Positions 20,072 through 29,516 of a stretch of DNA of 54,214 nt are shown piece by piece. Below the pieces are notes generated by a model, which was not told the DNA's origin, did not search any database, and saw only the letters and a list, made by a program, of their open reading frames with translations. How positions within the stretch are numbered: the first letter of the stretch is position 1; every line of letters starts with the position of its first letter. The translations under genes were made by a program, and so were the position numbers. This DNA is from Ureibacillus aquaedulcis (lineage in GTDB: Bacteria > Bacillota > Bacilli > Bacillales_A > Planococcaceae): positions 1 through 54,214 of the forward strand of contig NZ_JAUHTQ010000020.1 in assembly GCF_030418165.1 (NCBI RefSeq), written 5' to 3'.

Positions 20072-20362
20072 CTATTCTTCATCATCAATAAATTGAGGTT
20101 CGATTTTATCAAGCTTTTCTTCTTTTAGAATTGTAAACATATTCATCGCTTCTTCTTTACGTACATTTTCTCGCAAATCTTCTACACGCGCTGTTACTAC
20201 TTTCTGTCCGAAACGGATTGCAAGCTCATCTCCTACTTTTACAGCAGAACCAGCCTTTGCCACTTTTCCGTTAATCGTAATTCTACCCTGATCTGCTACT
20301 TCTTTTGCCAGCGTACGTCTTTTAATCAATCTGGAAACTTTCAAGAATTTATCTATTCGCAT
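20072..20362 (-). CDS. rqcP: RNA-binding S4 protein RqcP (YabO), ribosome quality control
   Basis: RqcP is an Hsp15-type S4-domain protein that works with RqcH to add alanine tails to stalled nascent chains. The S4 domain starts at the N-terminus (MRIDKFLKVSRLIKRRTLA) and covers about residues 1-60. An acidic tail ends the 96-residue protein. Its ATG follows the stop codon of yabN without a gap, indicating coupling. Confidence 0.93.
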   Translation of the reverse strand: MRIDKFLKVSRLIKRRTLAKEVADQGRITINGKVAKAGSAVKVGDELAIRFGQKVVTARVEDLRENVRKEEAMNMFTILKEEKLDKIEPQFIDDEE

Positions 20363-21832
20363 TTATTCGTTCTCCCTTTTCTCCAATACTTTTGCCTCAT
20401 TCCAGAATGCGTCTAATTGCTCTAAAGTAAATTCACTAAAGGCAAGCCCACTATCCTTTACCTTACTTTCCACAAATTGAAATCTGCGGGCAAACTTTTC
20501 GTTCGCATGAATCATCGCTTCTTCTGGTGAAATTTTGTAAAATCGCGCAATATTGACTAAAGTAAATAAAACATCCCCGAATTCATCTAAACGAGTTGCT
20601 GAAGTTCCCTTTGATACTTCTTCTTTAAACTCGTTCCATTCCTCCGAAAATTTCTCCCATGCCCCCTCTGCGTTTGGCCAATCGAAGCCTACAGAAGCGG
20701 CTTTCTTTTGATAATTAAAAGAAGTCAAAAGAGAAGACGTTGCTCTGTACTCTTCTTTTAATAACGAGCCTGTTTGTTCCCCTTTTTCCTGTTGTTTGAT
20801 TGCATCCCAATTTACCACTACCTCATCAGCATCCTGAACCGATACATCACCAAAAACATGAGGATGTCTGCGGATCATCTTCTCACTGATTGAAGCCAGC
20901 ACTTCCTCCAGGTTAAAGTACCCATTATCCTCGCCAATCTGGGCATGCAGGAAGACTTGCAGCAGTACATCTCCCAATTCTTCCACCATTCCAAAATCAT
21001 CTTCAGCATCGATTGCCGCCAAAAATTCGTGGGCTTCTTCCAAAAGGTATTTTTTTAGACTTTCATGTGTTTGCTTTTGATCCCATGGACAGCCATTTGG
21101 TCCCCTTAAAGTGGCAATAATTCGTCTAAACGTAGTCCAATCACGCAGGGCATCCAAGTCACTCTGGACTGGCGGTACATAGATTGTTGTTAGATTATTT
21201 ATGTCCACTGATTGGTCCAGCTCATATAAAGGAACGGTCGTTAAACGTTCCAAGGAAGACCCTGCTGCTGTTACAATCGTGACTGGGTAATCATCCCGGT
21301 ATTTTTCCATTAATGAAAGCTTGACTTCCGATGCACTGAAAGCGTCGTATACCTGCGCTATTAATACATGTCCATGCATGTTGACATCATGAATAGAAAA
21401 ACTTGTCCCGTCCAACAATTGGAATCCTTCGATTGGATCAATTTTAAGGGCACCGAAAATTGGGTCCAGAAAGCTTTGACCCCCCTCGATTTTCAAGTCG
21501 ATTTTCCCTTCCTTTTCCTCATTGATCAAAAGCTGGACAGTTTGTTCAGCAACTAATGGATGTCCCGGAACTGCATACATAACAGGTTCCAGTACCGCAG
21601 CTTCTACCAGTTTTGTTGTTATTTCTTCATAGACTGGTTGAAATGTACTATGTTTTTCGTAAACAGCATCAAAACTTTCGAATACAATGCCTTCCTCCTG
21701 CAACTCCCTGATAACAGGGTGGTCCATTGTTCGAACATAGATTTTCCGTGCTGATTTAAGTTTTTTATATACGCCCATTTGCAGTTGACTAAGTTCTGCC
21801 GCCCCTAGGCCAATAACTGTTAACTTGTGCAT
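20363..21832 (-). CDS. yabN: YabN: tetrapyrrole-methylase-like domain fused to MazG nucleotide pyrophosphohydrolase
   Basis: The N-terminal part (about residues 1-215) has the tetrapyrrole methylase fold, with VIGLGAA and a VPGHPLVAEQT loop; its substrate is unknown. The C-terminal part holds two MazG helical domains: the first (about 240-330) with GCPWDQKQTHESL, EEAHE and EELGDVLLQ that bind magnesium, and a second, more diverged one (about 395-465) with EFGDVLF. MazG hydrolyses NTPs, probably non-canonical ones, to NMP and pyrophosphate. The length of 489 residues matches the family. AGGTGA precedes the ATG. Confidence 0.93.
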   Translation of the reverse strand: MHKLTVIGLGAAELSQLQMGVYKKLKSARKIYVRTMDHPVIRELQEEGIVFESFDAVYEKHSTFQPVYEEITTKLVEAAVLEPVMYAVPGHPLVAEQTVQLLINEEKEGKIDLKIEGGQSFLDPIFGALKIDPIEGFQLLDGTSFSIHDVNMHGHVLIAQVYDAFSASEVKLSLMEKYRDDYPVTIVTAAGSSLERLTTVPLYELDQSVDINNLTTIYVPPVQSDLDALRDWTTFRRIIATLRGPNGCPWDQKQTHESLKKYLLEEAHEFLAAIDAEDDFGMVEELGDVLLQVFLHAQIGEDNGYFNLEEVLASISEKMIRRHPHVFGDVSVQDADEVVVNWDAIKQQEKGEQTGSLLKEEYRATSSLLTSFNYQKKAASVGFDWPNAEGAWEKFSEEWNEFKEEVSKGTSATRLDEFGDVLFTLVNIARFYKISPEEAMIHANEKFARRFQFVESKVKDSGLAFSEFTLEQLDAFWNEAKVLEKRENE

Positions 21833-21840
21833 ATGTTCAC

Positions 21841-23448
21841 CTACTTCTTTTTATTTAGTAATAGCTGGAAAGCTGCCATTCTACGTCCAAAAGGCACTAA
21901 GAACCATTCTTTCTCTGCGAGCATTCTTGTTTTGGCAACAATAGTTAAATAAATAACAGCCCCAATTACTATTAGGTTGCCTCCCAAGAAAACCGCACCG
22001 ATTCGCCCTGAAAATGAGCCGATAGCCATTTGAAGAATCCTCTCCATCATCATTACCGTCAAGATCATACTTCCGCTCGCAAGACATAGTTTTATGTAGA
22101 AGTCCCGTTTTGCCAGTTTCAACTTCAACACTCTTTTTAAATAAATCATCAGAGCTCCTGCACAGACATACAATCCGATATTGCTTGCAATAGCAGCTCC
22201 CATTACATCCAGGTTAGGAATAAACAGATGATTTCCAATAAACTTCAGGATAATCCCTACCAGTAATATTAACGCCGGGATTTTCAGCCTATTCATTCCT
22301 TGTAGGATGGCCGTAAATGTTAATATAATCGATAACGGAATAATTTGTAGCACATAGATCATTAGCACAGCTGATAGACTGTTTGTCTCAAAAAGCATCT
22401 CATTTACGTAAGGCATGACAATCACCAACCCAATTGAAGCTGCAACTCCTAAGAGCAACGACACACGATAGGTCAATTGAATAAATGGAGCTGCTCCCCG
22501 TCCCCCTATTTTTCTTGACTGATAAGCTACTAAAGGAACAATCGCAAGTGAAAGTGAGGAAGCAATAATAACGCCCAGCTGTACTAAGGGCTGACCACGA
22601 TCATAGATTCCCTTTATTTTCATCGCTTGAATTTCTGCTACTCCATTATCCAGCAGTAGTGAGAATACAGTAAATGAATCAATTAACTGAAAGCATAAAA
22701 GCAGTAAGCTACTCATACTTACACTTAAGCTCAGGATTGTCACTTCTTTTATGATTGGCCATTTCGGCCCTATACTACTACTAACTTTCCCTGGTATCAC
22801 CTTTACTCTTTTTGAAAAATAAAGCAATAGAATGACTCCCGCTATTTCTCCAATTACTGTACCAATGACTGCTGCATTGCCGGCTGCATATAATGACTTG
22901 GATGTTGTCATAATAAAAATTGCACCTATCAATATAATAGCCACACGAACAAACTGTTCAATCACCTGTGCATAAGCAACAGGCGTCATTTCAGCTTTCG
23001 CCTGGAAGTGCCCTTTCATTAAGGCTACTAGTGGCATAAAAAGCGTTACAAAAGAACCCGTCCTTAAAATTGTGGATAGTTGTGCATCACCCATGATATG
23101 TGCGAGCAATTCAGCTCCGAAAAATAAAATACAAAAGAAAATTACGGATAATAATGTCAGATACTGAAAAACTGTGCGCTTAATTATATTTTTTCTTTGC
23201 TCAGCATCCGTCATGTTCTGTGCATCAGCCAGCATTTTAGAAATGGCGACCGCAAACCCACCGGATGTCCAAACAACAAAAAAGGAAATAAACGGATATA
23301 CCTGTTGATATATATAAAAACCTTGGTCTCCTACTAAATTCTGAAAGGGCACCCGGTAAACGGCACTTAACACTTTTACCAATAAGGCGGCCATCGTTAA
23401 TAGTAGTGCACCCTTCATATATTCTTTCATTCCAAAATTATCTGCCAT
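21841..23448 (-). CDS. yabM: SpoVB/YabM-like polysaccharide export flippase (MATE/MOP superfamily)
   Basis: An integral membrane protein of 535 residues with about 14 predicted helices and the MurJ/SpoVB-type N-terminus (TMAALLVKVLSAVYRVPFQN). Relatives move lipid-linked oligosaccharides or lipid II across the membrane. YabM has this position in B. subtilis, and the true SpoVB is elsewhere, so the name follows synteny. The start is the ATG at 23446-23448 after AGGGTGAAA; the ATG six codons earlier lacks a ribosome binding site. It precedes yabN by 8 bases and the two are likely co-transcribed. Confidence 0.9.
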   Translation of the reverse strand: MADNFGMKEYMKGALLLTMAALLVKVLSAVYRVPFQNLVGDQGFYIYQQVYPFISFFVVWTSGGFAVAISKMLADAQNMTDAEQRKNIIKRTVFQYLTLLSVIFFCILFFGAELLAHIMGDAQLSTILRTGSFVTLFMPLVALMKGHFQAKAEMTPVAYAQVIEQFVRVAIILIGAIFIMTTSKSLYAAGNAAVIGTVIGEIAGVILLLYFSKRVKVIPGKVSSSIGPKWPIIKEVTILSLSVSMSSLLLLCFQLIDSFTVFSLLLDNGVAEIQAMKIKGIYDRGQPLVQLGVIIASSLSLAIVPLVAYQSRKIGGRGAAPFIQLTYRVSLLLGVAASIGLVIVMPYVNEMLFETNSLSAVLMIYVLQIIPLSIILTFTAILQGMNRLKIPALILLVGIILKFIGNHLFIPNLDVMGAAIASNIGLYVCAGALMIYLKRVLKLKLAKRDFYIKLCLASGSMILTVMMMERILQMAIGSFSGRIGAVFLGGNLIVIGAVIYLTIVAKTRMLAEKEWFLVPFGRRMAAFQLLLNKKK

Positions 23449-23644
23449 TTTCACCCTATCCCTCATAACAATGCCAATAGTATACCACGAAATACCAGGA
23501 GCGCTCGACTTCAGAGATAGGCTCCTTTCAGATGATTTTATGTAAGAATAGATGTTAGCCTAAATAAGGCTTGTGTGCTTAGTTCTTCAAAAAAATCTCC
23601 ACATCTCTTTACTATTCTTATAATTGGAGTAATCATTGATAAAC

Positions 23645-23677
23645 AAAAAACGCCTCCTTTGAATAGAGACGTTTTTT
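23645..23677 (-). terminator. Terminator of spoVT
   Basis: AAAAACGCCTC at 23646-23656 pairs with GAGACGTTTTT at 23666-23676, allowing one wobble pair. A and T tracts are part of the stem, giving a T run on both strands. Confidence 0.85.
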
Positions 23678-23683
23678 CGCAAT

Positions 23684-24220
23684 TTAGTTTTCCATTTGCT
23701 TTGCCAAGAAATTGGCTGCTGTTTCAGCTGCTTTTAATTCAACTTCACTAATGACATGAACCTTTGATATTAAATATACCGCTCCGATTGCATCACCGTT
23801 TGTAATAATTGGCGCTACACAATAAGATTTCACTTGTTCAAACTGGCCCGGTACAAGTTCTATTGTTGATTCATTTTTCTCCAATACAATAGAGCGTTGC
23901 TTCATGAACTCTTCGGCAAACACGGATAGACGACGATTGGCATATTCTTTCTTCGCTAGACCAGCGATTGCAATCATTTCATCTCGGTCACTAATTAGAG
24001 CTGGCGTACCAACCGTTTCATAGAGTGATTCAACATACTCTTTTGCAAACTCACCTAAGTCATTTATTGGGGAATATTTTTTTAAGATAACTTCACCTTC
24101 ACGGTCCGTATAAATCTCTAATGGATCGCCTTCACGAATACGCATCGTTCTGCGAATTTCCTTAGGAATAACAACGCGACCTAAATCGTCTATACGACGG
24201 ACAATTCCTGTTGCTTTCAT
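23684..24220 (-). CDS. spoVT: Stage V sporulation protein T, forespore transcription regulator
   Basis: SpoVT tunes sigma-G-dependent genes in the forespore. It has an AbrB-type swapped-hairpin DNA-binding domain (about residues 1-50, KATGIVRRIDDLGRVVIPKE) and a GAF-like C-terminal domain (about 55-178). The length of 178 residues equals that of the B. subtilis protein. The start is the ATG at 24218-24220 with GAGAGG 8 bases upstream; the longer frame would run through the ribosome binding site. A very good sigma-G promoter lies at 24263-24293. It is a paralogue of AbrB at 45740-46018. Confidence 0.96.
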   Translation of the reverse strand: MKATGIVRRIDDLGRVVIPKEIRRTMRIREGDPLEIYTDREGEVILKKYSPINDLGEFAKEYVESLYETVGTPALISDRDEMIAIAGLAKKEYANRRLSVFAEEFMKQRSIVLEKNESTIELVPGQFEQVKSYCVAPIITNGDAIGAVYLISKVHVISEVELKAAETAANFLAKQMEN

Positions 24221-24262
24221 CTTTGCTGCCTCTCTTTCAGAATCAATTTTCATTCACATTGA

Positions 24263-24293
24263 TAGTATGGTTAAGAATTGGTCAATGTATGCA
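24263..24293 (-). promoter_or_regulatory. Sigma-G promoter of spoVT
   Basis: On the minus strand TGCATA (24288-24293) is followed, after 18 bases, by a perfect CATACTA (24263-24269). This matches the forespore sigma-G consensus (TGAATA, 17-18 bases, CATACTA) and the known regulation of spoVT. Confidence 0.8.
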
Positions 24294-24387
24294 GAAAGTG
24301 TATGAAGAGGTTTAAATTCTAAAGTCGGGCAACAAAAGTAAATTATTATGCTAATATTCATTAAAGTACATCTGTACGAAAGTCTTG

Positions 24388-27300
24388 TTATTGCTTTTTG
24401 GCTTTGGCAACAATTTCAACCAATTGTTCAAGCACTTCAAAAGGAGGAATCTTGCCGCATTTTTTCTCTTCTATTGTTAGTGTTAATTTTGCCCCATCCA
24501 TTAAAAATCCAACTGCACGGTCAAATTTCATGGATTCTGATACAATCACACTGCCATCCACATTGGCTGTACCTTCTTCTGACAAGTAAATGGAGATTAC
24601 TTTTTGTTTTTCCTTGATCGCTGTGATGCCCGCTTCCAACGCCCATACTTTTACTCGGGCAATGCGCAGCAGTTTTTCGGTTTCAACCGGCAAATCGCCA
24701 AAGCGGTCCACTAACTCATCCCAAATTTCATTAAAATCTTCCACACGTTCCATCGATTTAATGCGTTTATACATTTGGATTTTTTGATAGCCATCTGGTA
24801 TATATGCATCCGGAATATAGGCATCTGTTTGAAGTATAATCTCGACATCGGGTTTTTCCTCTTTAATAACACCCGTCCTGCGCTCTTCAATCGCTTCTTC
24901 AAGCATTTGTGAATACAGGTCAAACCCAACCGAGTCAATAAAGCCATGCTGTTGTGCACCTAAAAGGTTACCAGCACCACGAATCGATAAATCCCGCATA
25001 GCAATTTTGAACCCGGAGCCGAGTTCCGTAAACTCCTTGATTGTTTGAAGTCGCTGTTCTGCCACATCTGTTAATACTTTATCTCTCTGATACATGAAAT
25101 AAGCATACGCAATACGATTTGAACGACCAACACGACCGCGCAGCTGATAGAGCTGGGATAACCCCATACGATCTGCATCATGGACAATTAAGGTATTCAC
25201 ATTTGGAATATCAACACCCGTTTCAATGATGGTTGTCGTAACAAGCACATCATATTCTCCGTCCAGGAAGCTTAAAATGATGGATTCCAATTGAGATTCG
25301 GTCATCTTCCCATGCGCATAGCCAACACGTGCATCCGGAACAAGCATTTGAATTTCTTCTACTTTTCTTGTCATGTCCTCTACACGATTATAAAGATAAA
25401 ATGTTTGTCCGCCACGGGCCATTTCTCTCTCTATGGCTTCACGCACAAGTGCCCCACTATACTCCATAACATACGTTTGTACAGGGAATCGATTTTGTGG
25501 GGGTGTTTCAATAACCGATAAATCCCTTACCCCTACCATCGACATATGTAATGTACGTGGAATTGGAGTAGCGGTTAAAGTTAGCACATCTACATTGGTT
25601 TTTAATTGTTTAATTTTTTCTTTATGCGTTACACCAAATCGTTGTTCCTCATCGACAATCAGTAATCCTAAATCACGGAAGATCAGATCTTTCGATAGAA
25701 TGCGATGTGTACCAACCACTATATCGACAGTTCCCTCTTTCAATCCTTTGATCGTTTCTGTTTGTTGTTTTTTGGTACGGAAGCGACTTAATAATCCGAC
25801 ATTAATGGCATGACCCTCAAAACGCTCTTGAATCGTTTCAAAATGCTGTTGCGCCAATATGGTTGTTGGTACAAGAAAAGCAACTTGTTTGCCATCCATT
25901 ATGGCTTTAAAAGCCGCACGAATCGCAACTTCCGTTTTTCCATAACCTACATCCCCACAAACAAGGCGATCCATTGGGCGTTCCCGTTCCATATCATGCT
26001 TTACTTCGATGATCGAACGCAGCTGGTCCTCGGTTTCTTCATATGGGAAAGCACTTTCAAATGCACGCTGCTCATCTGTATCAGGAGCGAAGGCATACCC
26101 TTTTTCCGCTTCTCGTTTGGCATAAAGCTTGATTAAATCATCTGCTATATCATTAATGGCTGACGAAACTTTGGCTTTCGCCTTTTTCCATTCCGCTCCG
26201 CCAAGTTTATGAAGTTTGGGTTCTTTTCCTTCAGAAGCTACATATTTCTGAATCAAATCAATTTGCTCAACAGGAACAAATAACTTATCATCCGCACGGT
26301 ACTTAATATGAAGATAATCCTTATGTGTACCGTTGACTTCCAGTGTTTCAATTCCGATATATCTTCCTATCCCATGATGAATATGTACGACATAATCACC
26401 GGGATTAATTTCTGTATAACTCTTGATGCGTTCGGCATTGGACATTTTTTGTGGACGGCGTGTTTTTCTTTTTGGCTGCTGCTTAAATAATTCGTCGTCT
26501 GTCACAACCGCAATTCGCTGCAGCGGCAGTTCGAAACCTGAAGCCAGTTGGCCATCCACGATATAGATTCCCGCAGCTTCAGGGTTTCCTATTAAACTAT
26601 GAATCCCATACTCCTCCAGCATACTTTGGAGTTTTTTGACCCGTTCTTTTCCATCGGCCATAAAGAGTACCGTAAAATTCTCCTGCATCCATCTTTCCAC
26701 TTCATTTTGCAAAAGGGCAATCTGACCGTGGAATTGCTGCATGGGTTTACAAGAAAAATTCGTTGTTTTCTTAAATTGAACGCCGGAAAAAGTGCGTGCA
26801 AAAAGAGCAAAATAGAGTTTTTGGTGTTCCAGCATGGAGTTGATTTCTTTAAATGAGAAAGAAGGTTTTACATCGTGTACGATTTTCCCTTCTTCTATCA
26901 ATGAGATAAACCAGTCCTCTTCTTCGCGCTCCCAAGCATCCATTACTTCTTGAATTCGGCCTAGTTCATCGAAAAGGACAATTCCGTCTTCATCAAAGTA
27001 ATCACCTAAGTAGGATAAATTGTCATAGAGAAGAGACCCATACTTTGTTACATGGTTAGGTATACTTCCCTGATTTAAAAGTTCAATATCATGCTGGATA
27101 TTTTGATACAGTATTTCTTGAGTTTCTTGTTTTTTGATTTTCTTCAAGCTTTTGGCAAGAGCTGTTTCCAGTTTTTGTGCCAATAGTAGACGTTGGTCCT
27201 TCGTCAATAAGATTTCCGAAGCCGGCAATATTTCCACAGCATCCAGTTTTTCGATGGAGCGTTGGTCATCTGCCGAGAAGGTACGAATGGAATCGATTTC

Positions 27301-27900
27301 AGTATCAAAAAGTTCAATTCGAATAGGTGACTCTGCATACGGTGGGTAGATATCGAGAATTCCCCCACGCAACGCAAACTCACCAGGTGTTGTGACCATC
27401 TGACTTCTTGTGTATCCCATCGTCACTAAGTGAAGCAACCATTCTTCGATATTGATATCTTTTCCAATCGTTGCTTTTAAAAAGTAGCCTTTCCACTGTT
27501 CAGGAGATGTCATTATTTTGCGCATTCCCGCAATCGGGATTACATAAATGGCTTTCTCTTTTTTAGCCAAATGATCCAATGTAGCAATTCGCGCAGCCCT
27601 AGATTCCGGTGAGGCAATTGTCATGTCGGCGGCTATAAACTCATCTGCCGGGTAATAATGAACAATATCTTCTCCTACCAGGGATGATAAATCATCTACT
27701 AATTTCTGGGCTTGCAAAAGATTCGGCGATAAAATATAAAGCGGCTTTTTTAGGTTCTCGAATATAGTCTGGATAAATGCCGGTCGAGCACTACCCGTCA
27801 AACCAGTAATAAGCTGTGAATCATAATTCTTTTCACCAATTTGCTGGATGAATGTATTTATATGTTTATCTTGAGAGAATAATTGATGAATGACATTCAT
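24388..27900 (-). CDS. mfd: Transcription-repair coupling factor Mfd
   Basis: Mfd removes RNA polymerase stalled at lesions and recruits UvrA. Domains in order are a UvrB-like N-terminal region (about residues 1-360), an RNA polymerase-interacting domain (about 490-560) with INPGDYVVHIHHGIGRY, and a RecG-like translocase. The translocase has Walker A GDVGYGKTEVA near 650, DEEQRFG near 750, TATPIPRT near 780 and QLRGRVGRS near 920. A C-terminal TRCF domain (about 1010-1150) binds UvrA. The length of 1170 residues is normal. AGGGGG precedes the ATG. Confidence 0.97.
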   Translation of the reverse strand: MNVIHQLFSQDKHINTFIQQIGEKNYDSQLITGLTGSARPAFIQTIFENLKKPLYILSPNLLQAQKLVDDLSSLVGEDIVHYYPADEFIAADMTIASPESRAARIATLDHLAKKEKAIYVIPIAGMRKIMTSPEQWKGYFLKATIGKDINIEEWLLHLVTMGYTRSQMVTTPGEFALRGGILDIYPPYAESPIRIELFDTEIDSIRTFSADDQRSIEKLDAVEILPASEILLTKDQRLLLAQKLETALAKSLKKIKKQETQEILYQNIQHDIELLNQGSIPNHVTKYGSLLYDNLSYLGDYFDEDGIVLFDELGRIQEVMDAWEREEEDWFISLIEEGKIVHDVKPSFSFKEINSMLEHQKLYFALFARTFSGVQFKKTTNFSCKPMQQFHGQIALLQNEVERWMQENFTVLFMADGKERVKKLQSMLEEYGIHSLIGNPEAAGIYIVDGQLASGFELPLQRIAVVTDDELFKQQPKRKTRRPQKMSNAERIKSYTEINPGDYVVHIHHGIGRYIGIETLEVNGTHKDYLHIKYRADDKLFVPVEQIDLIQKYVASEGKEPKLHKLGGAEWKKAKAKVSSAINDIADDLIKLYAKREAEKGYAFAPDTDEQRAFESAFPYEETEDQLRSIIEVKHDMERERPMDRLVCGDVGYGKTEVAIRAAFKAIMDGKQVAFLVPTTILAQQHFETIQERFEGHAINVGLLSRFRTKKQQTETIKGLKEGTVDIVVGTHRILSKDLIFRDLGLLIVDEEQRFGVTHKEKIKQLKTNVDVLTLTATPIPRTLHMSMVGVRDLSVIETPPQNRFPVQTYVMEYSGALVREAIEREMARGGQTFYLYNRVEDMTRKVEEIQMLVPDARVGYAHGKMTESQLESIILSFLDGEYDVLVTTTIIETGVDIPNVNTLIVHDADRMGLSQLYQLRGRVGRSNRIAYAYFMYQRDKVLTDVAEQRLQTIKEFTELGSGFKIAMRDLSIRGAGNLLGAQQHGFIDSVGFDLYSQMLEEAIEERRTGVIKEEKPDVEIILQTDAYIPDAYIPDGYQKIQMYKRIKSMERVEDFNEIWDELVDRFGDLPVETEKLLRIARVKVWALEAGITAIKEKQKVISIYLSEEGTANVDGSVIVSESMKFDRAVGFLMDGAKLTLTIEEKKCGKIPPFEVLEQLVEIVAKAKKQ

Positions 27901-28117
27901 TCATAAACCCCCTTCCTTCATTCCTATTTATGTAGTTCGTCCTATTTGATATGAATTATTTTCTTTCATTATTTCAGAGAAACAAAGTACAAAAAGCGGG
28001 AGACTGTTTTCTCAAGTCGCCCACTCTTTCGCACAATGGCCAATATTGGAGATGTCTTTTAACATAATTGCTGGCTACTCTAATATTTAAACGAGTTAGA
28101 CAGCGAAAGCGATCCTA

Positions 28118-28345
28118 TTACTGCAACCACTTTTTGAGTGCATAATAATCGGGAAATTGCCTCAGTGAGTCTTCGCAATGTTCACAAATACAATGTACGG
28201 TTGTATCACCGCGTTCATTTTTCTCGATATAGTCGTCAACTTCCCCAACTTCAAATAAATGCAATTTACGAATCGTGTCATCCGCATCAAAAGGCAATGT
28301 CCCAATTTCCGTTTCACAATGTCGGCAACGATATTTAACAGGCAT
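28118..28345 (-). CDS. fin: Anti-sigma-F factor Fin (YabK)
   Basis: Fin is made early in the forespore and inhibits sigma-F, helping the switch to sigma-G. The 75-residue protein has two zinc-knuckle pairs, RCRHCE (Cys near residues 6 and 9) and CICEHCE near 50-56. The start is the ATG at 28343-28345 with GGGGGAGG 9 bases upstream; the longer frame starts before the ribosome binding site. A forespore-type promoter precedes it. The mfd-fin-pth order is as in B. subtilis. Confidence 0.92.
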   Translation of the reverse strand: MPVKYRCRHCETEIGTLPFDADDTIRKLHLFEVGEVDDYIEKNERGDTTVHCICEHCEDSLRQFPDYYALKKWLQ

Positions 28346-28364
28346 CCTGATCGTCCTCCCCCTC

Positions 28365-28395
28365 GAGTATGTAAGCAAACGCTTTGTTATACTCA
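28365..28395 (-). promoter_or_regulatory. Forespore (sigma-F/sigma-G type) promoter of fin
   Basis: TGAGTA (28390-28395) and CATACTC (28365-28371) are 18 bases apart on the minus strand. That is close to the sigma-G consensus, which overlaps that of sigma-F. The downstream hexamer ends 11 bases before the ribosome binding site region, giving a very short leader. Confidence 0.65.
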
Positions 28396-28431
28396 AAGTA
28401 TTGACCTAATTTTGCCTATTTATGCACCAAT

Positions 28432-28480
28432 CAAATACGAGCTTTCGTATTTGCGACTGCCGCAAGCTTTCGTCGCAGTC
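28432..28480. repeat. Two adjacent inverted repeats upstream of fin
   Basis: The first is a perfect 9-base-pair palindrome (28432-28440 with 28445-28453, loop GCTT). The second allows two mutually exclusive stems: TGCGAC/GTCGCA (28452-28457 with 28472-28477) or GACTGC/GCAGTC (28455-28460 with 28475-28480). Together with the pth terminator just downstream they form a row of three hairpins. No gene is present. Confidence 0.6.
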
Positions 28481-28498
28481 AAAACATGTGGGGCCTGA

Positions 28499-28521
28499 TT
28501 TTTTCGAGTTTGCTCGAAAAA
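28499..28521 (-). terminator. Terminator of pth
   Basis: TTTTTCGAG pairs with CTCGAAAAA around TTTG. The stem is symmetrical with T and A tracts, so it could act on either strand. It lies about 120 bases after the pth stop codon. Confidence 0.75.
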
Positions 28522-28639
28522 TTACCTTTTAAAATCTGTGCAGTCCGCCGAAGGCTTTAACTTTATTCAGCATTGTTAGTACTTTCATAAAGTTATTTAC
28601 TTTTTCACTCGCCACGCTTATATAGCTATAGTAAGGAAA

Positions 28640-29212
28640 TTACTTTTGCTGAATAGAGTTAAATTGTGACATCACGTCTAAAAATTTATTAGATAAAGAT
28701 GCCTCAATTGCAGAAACTGTTTTTTCAATAGCCTGCTCGATGGCTGGACCATCTTCTTTTGTAAATTTAGCTAATACATAATCCGTTACCTTCATTCCAG
28801 CAGGAGGTCGGCTAATGCCCACTCGAATACGATTAAATTCCTGTGTACCTAGATGCTGGATCAGGGATTTAATTCCATTGTGTCCACCAGCACTTCCCTT
28901 TTGGCGCAACCGCAACTTCCCTGTTTCTAAGTCCAGATCGTCATAAATGACAATAATATCTTCTATTCCAATACCAAAGTAATCCATCAACGGACGGACA
29001 GATTCGCCTGATAAATTCATATATGTTAAAGGTTTTAATAAAATTACTTTTCCTTCAGGTCGATGAACGGTAGCGTACATTCCATTAAACTTCATTTGAT
29101 TCAATGGTGCATCCCATTTCTTGGATAATGCATCAATACATTCAAAGCCTATATTGTGGCGTGTATAGTCATATTGCTTCCCGGGATTTCCCAATCCAAT
29201 TATTAACTTCAT
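28640..29212 (-). CDS. pth: Peptidyl-tRNA hydrolase (Pth)
   Basis: Pth frees tRNA from prematurely released peptidyl-tRNA (SpoVC in B. subtilis). Family motifs are [18 protein letters not shown] (His near residue 20 catalytic), [11 protein letters not shown] near 62-72, [13 protein letters not shown] near 92-104 and GGHNGIKS near 109-116. The length of 190 residues is typical. The ATG at 29210-29212 has AAGGA 8 bases upstream; the ATG three codons earlier sits too close to it. Confidence 0.96.
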   Translation of the reverse strand: MKLIIGLGNPGKQYDYTRHNIGFECIDALSKKWDAPLNQMKFNGMYATVHRPEGKVILLKPLTYMNLSGESVRPLMDYFGIGIEDIIVIYDDLDLETGKLRLRQKGSAGGHNGIKSLIQHLGTQEFNRIRVGISRPPAGMKVTDYVLAKFTKEDGPAIEQAIEKTVSAIEASLSNKFLDVMSQFNSIQQK

Positions 29213-29471
29213 GAATACCATCCTTTTTTTCTAATCGTAAATATTTTAACATAGCCTGGATTGAAAGAAAAAAAACTAGTTTTTCTATGTATGTATTACT
29301 TCATAAAAACAAAATTACCTTTTAATTTCAAATAATATTATAAAAGATATAATGGTGATATTCATCATACTATCACTTTTATAGTATTGACGCCCACTTA
29401 GTAGGTTACCCTATGCAGAATGGAATTACCCCCTTTTTATTAACAATTAAGATTTCCATGCATTTCCTTAT
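29213..29471. other. Intergenic between ctc terminator and pth
   Basis: About 260 AT-rich bases with no gene. GTGATA (29355-29360) and TATCAC (29371-29376) form a 6-base inverted repeat with a 10-base spacer, shaped like an operator in the expected pth promoter region. No clear promoter pair could be chosen. Confidence 0.4.
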
Positions 29472-29510
29472 AAAAAATAAAAATGTATGAGCAGTTGACT
29501 CATACATTTT
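29472..29510 (-). terminator. Terminator of ctc
   Basis: AAAATGTATGAG at about 29479-29491 pairs with CTCATACATTTT at 29499-29510 around a 7-base loop. An A-rich flank gives a T tail on the minus strand. It starts a few bases after the ctc stop codon. Confidence 0.9.
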
Positions 29511-29516
29511 GGACTA

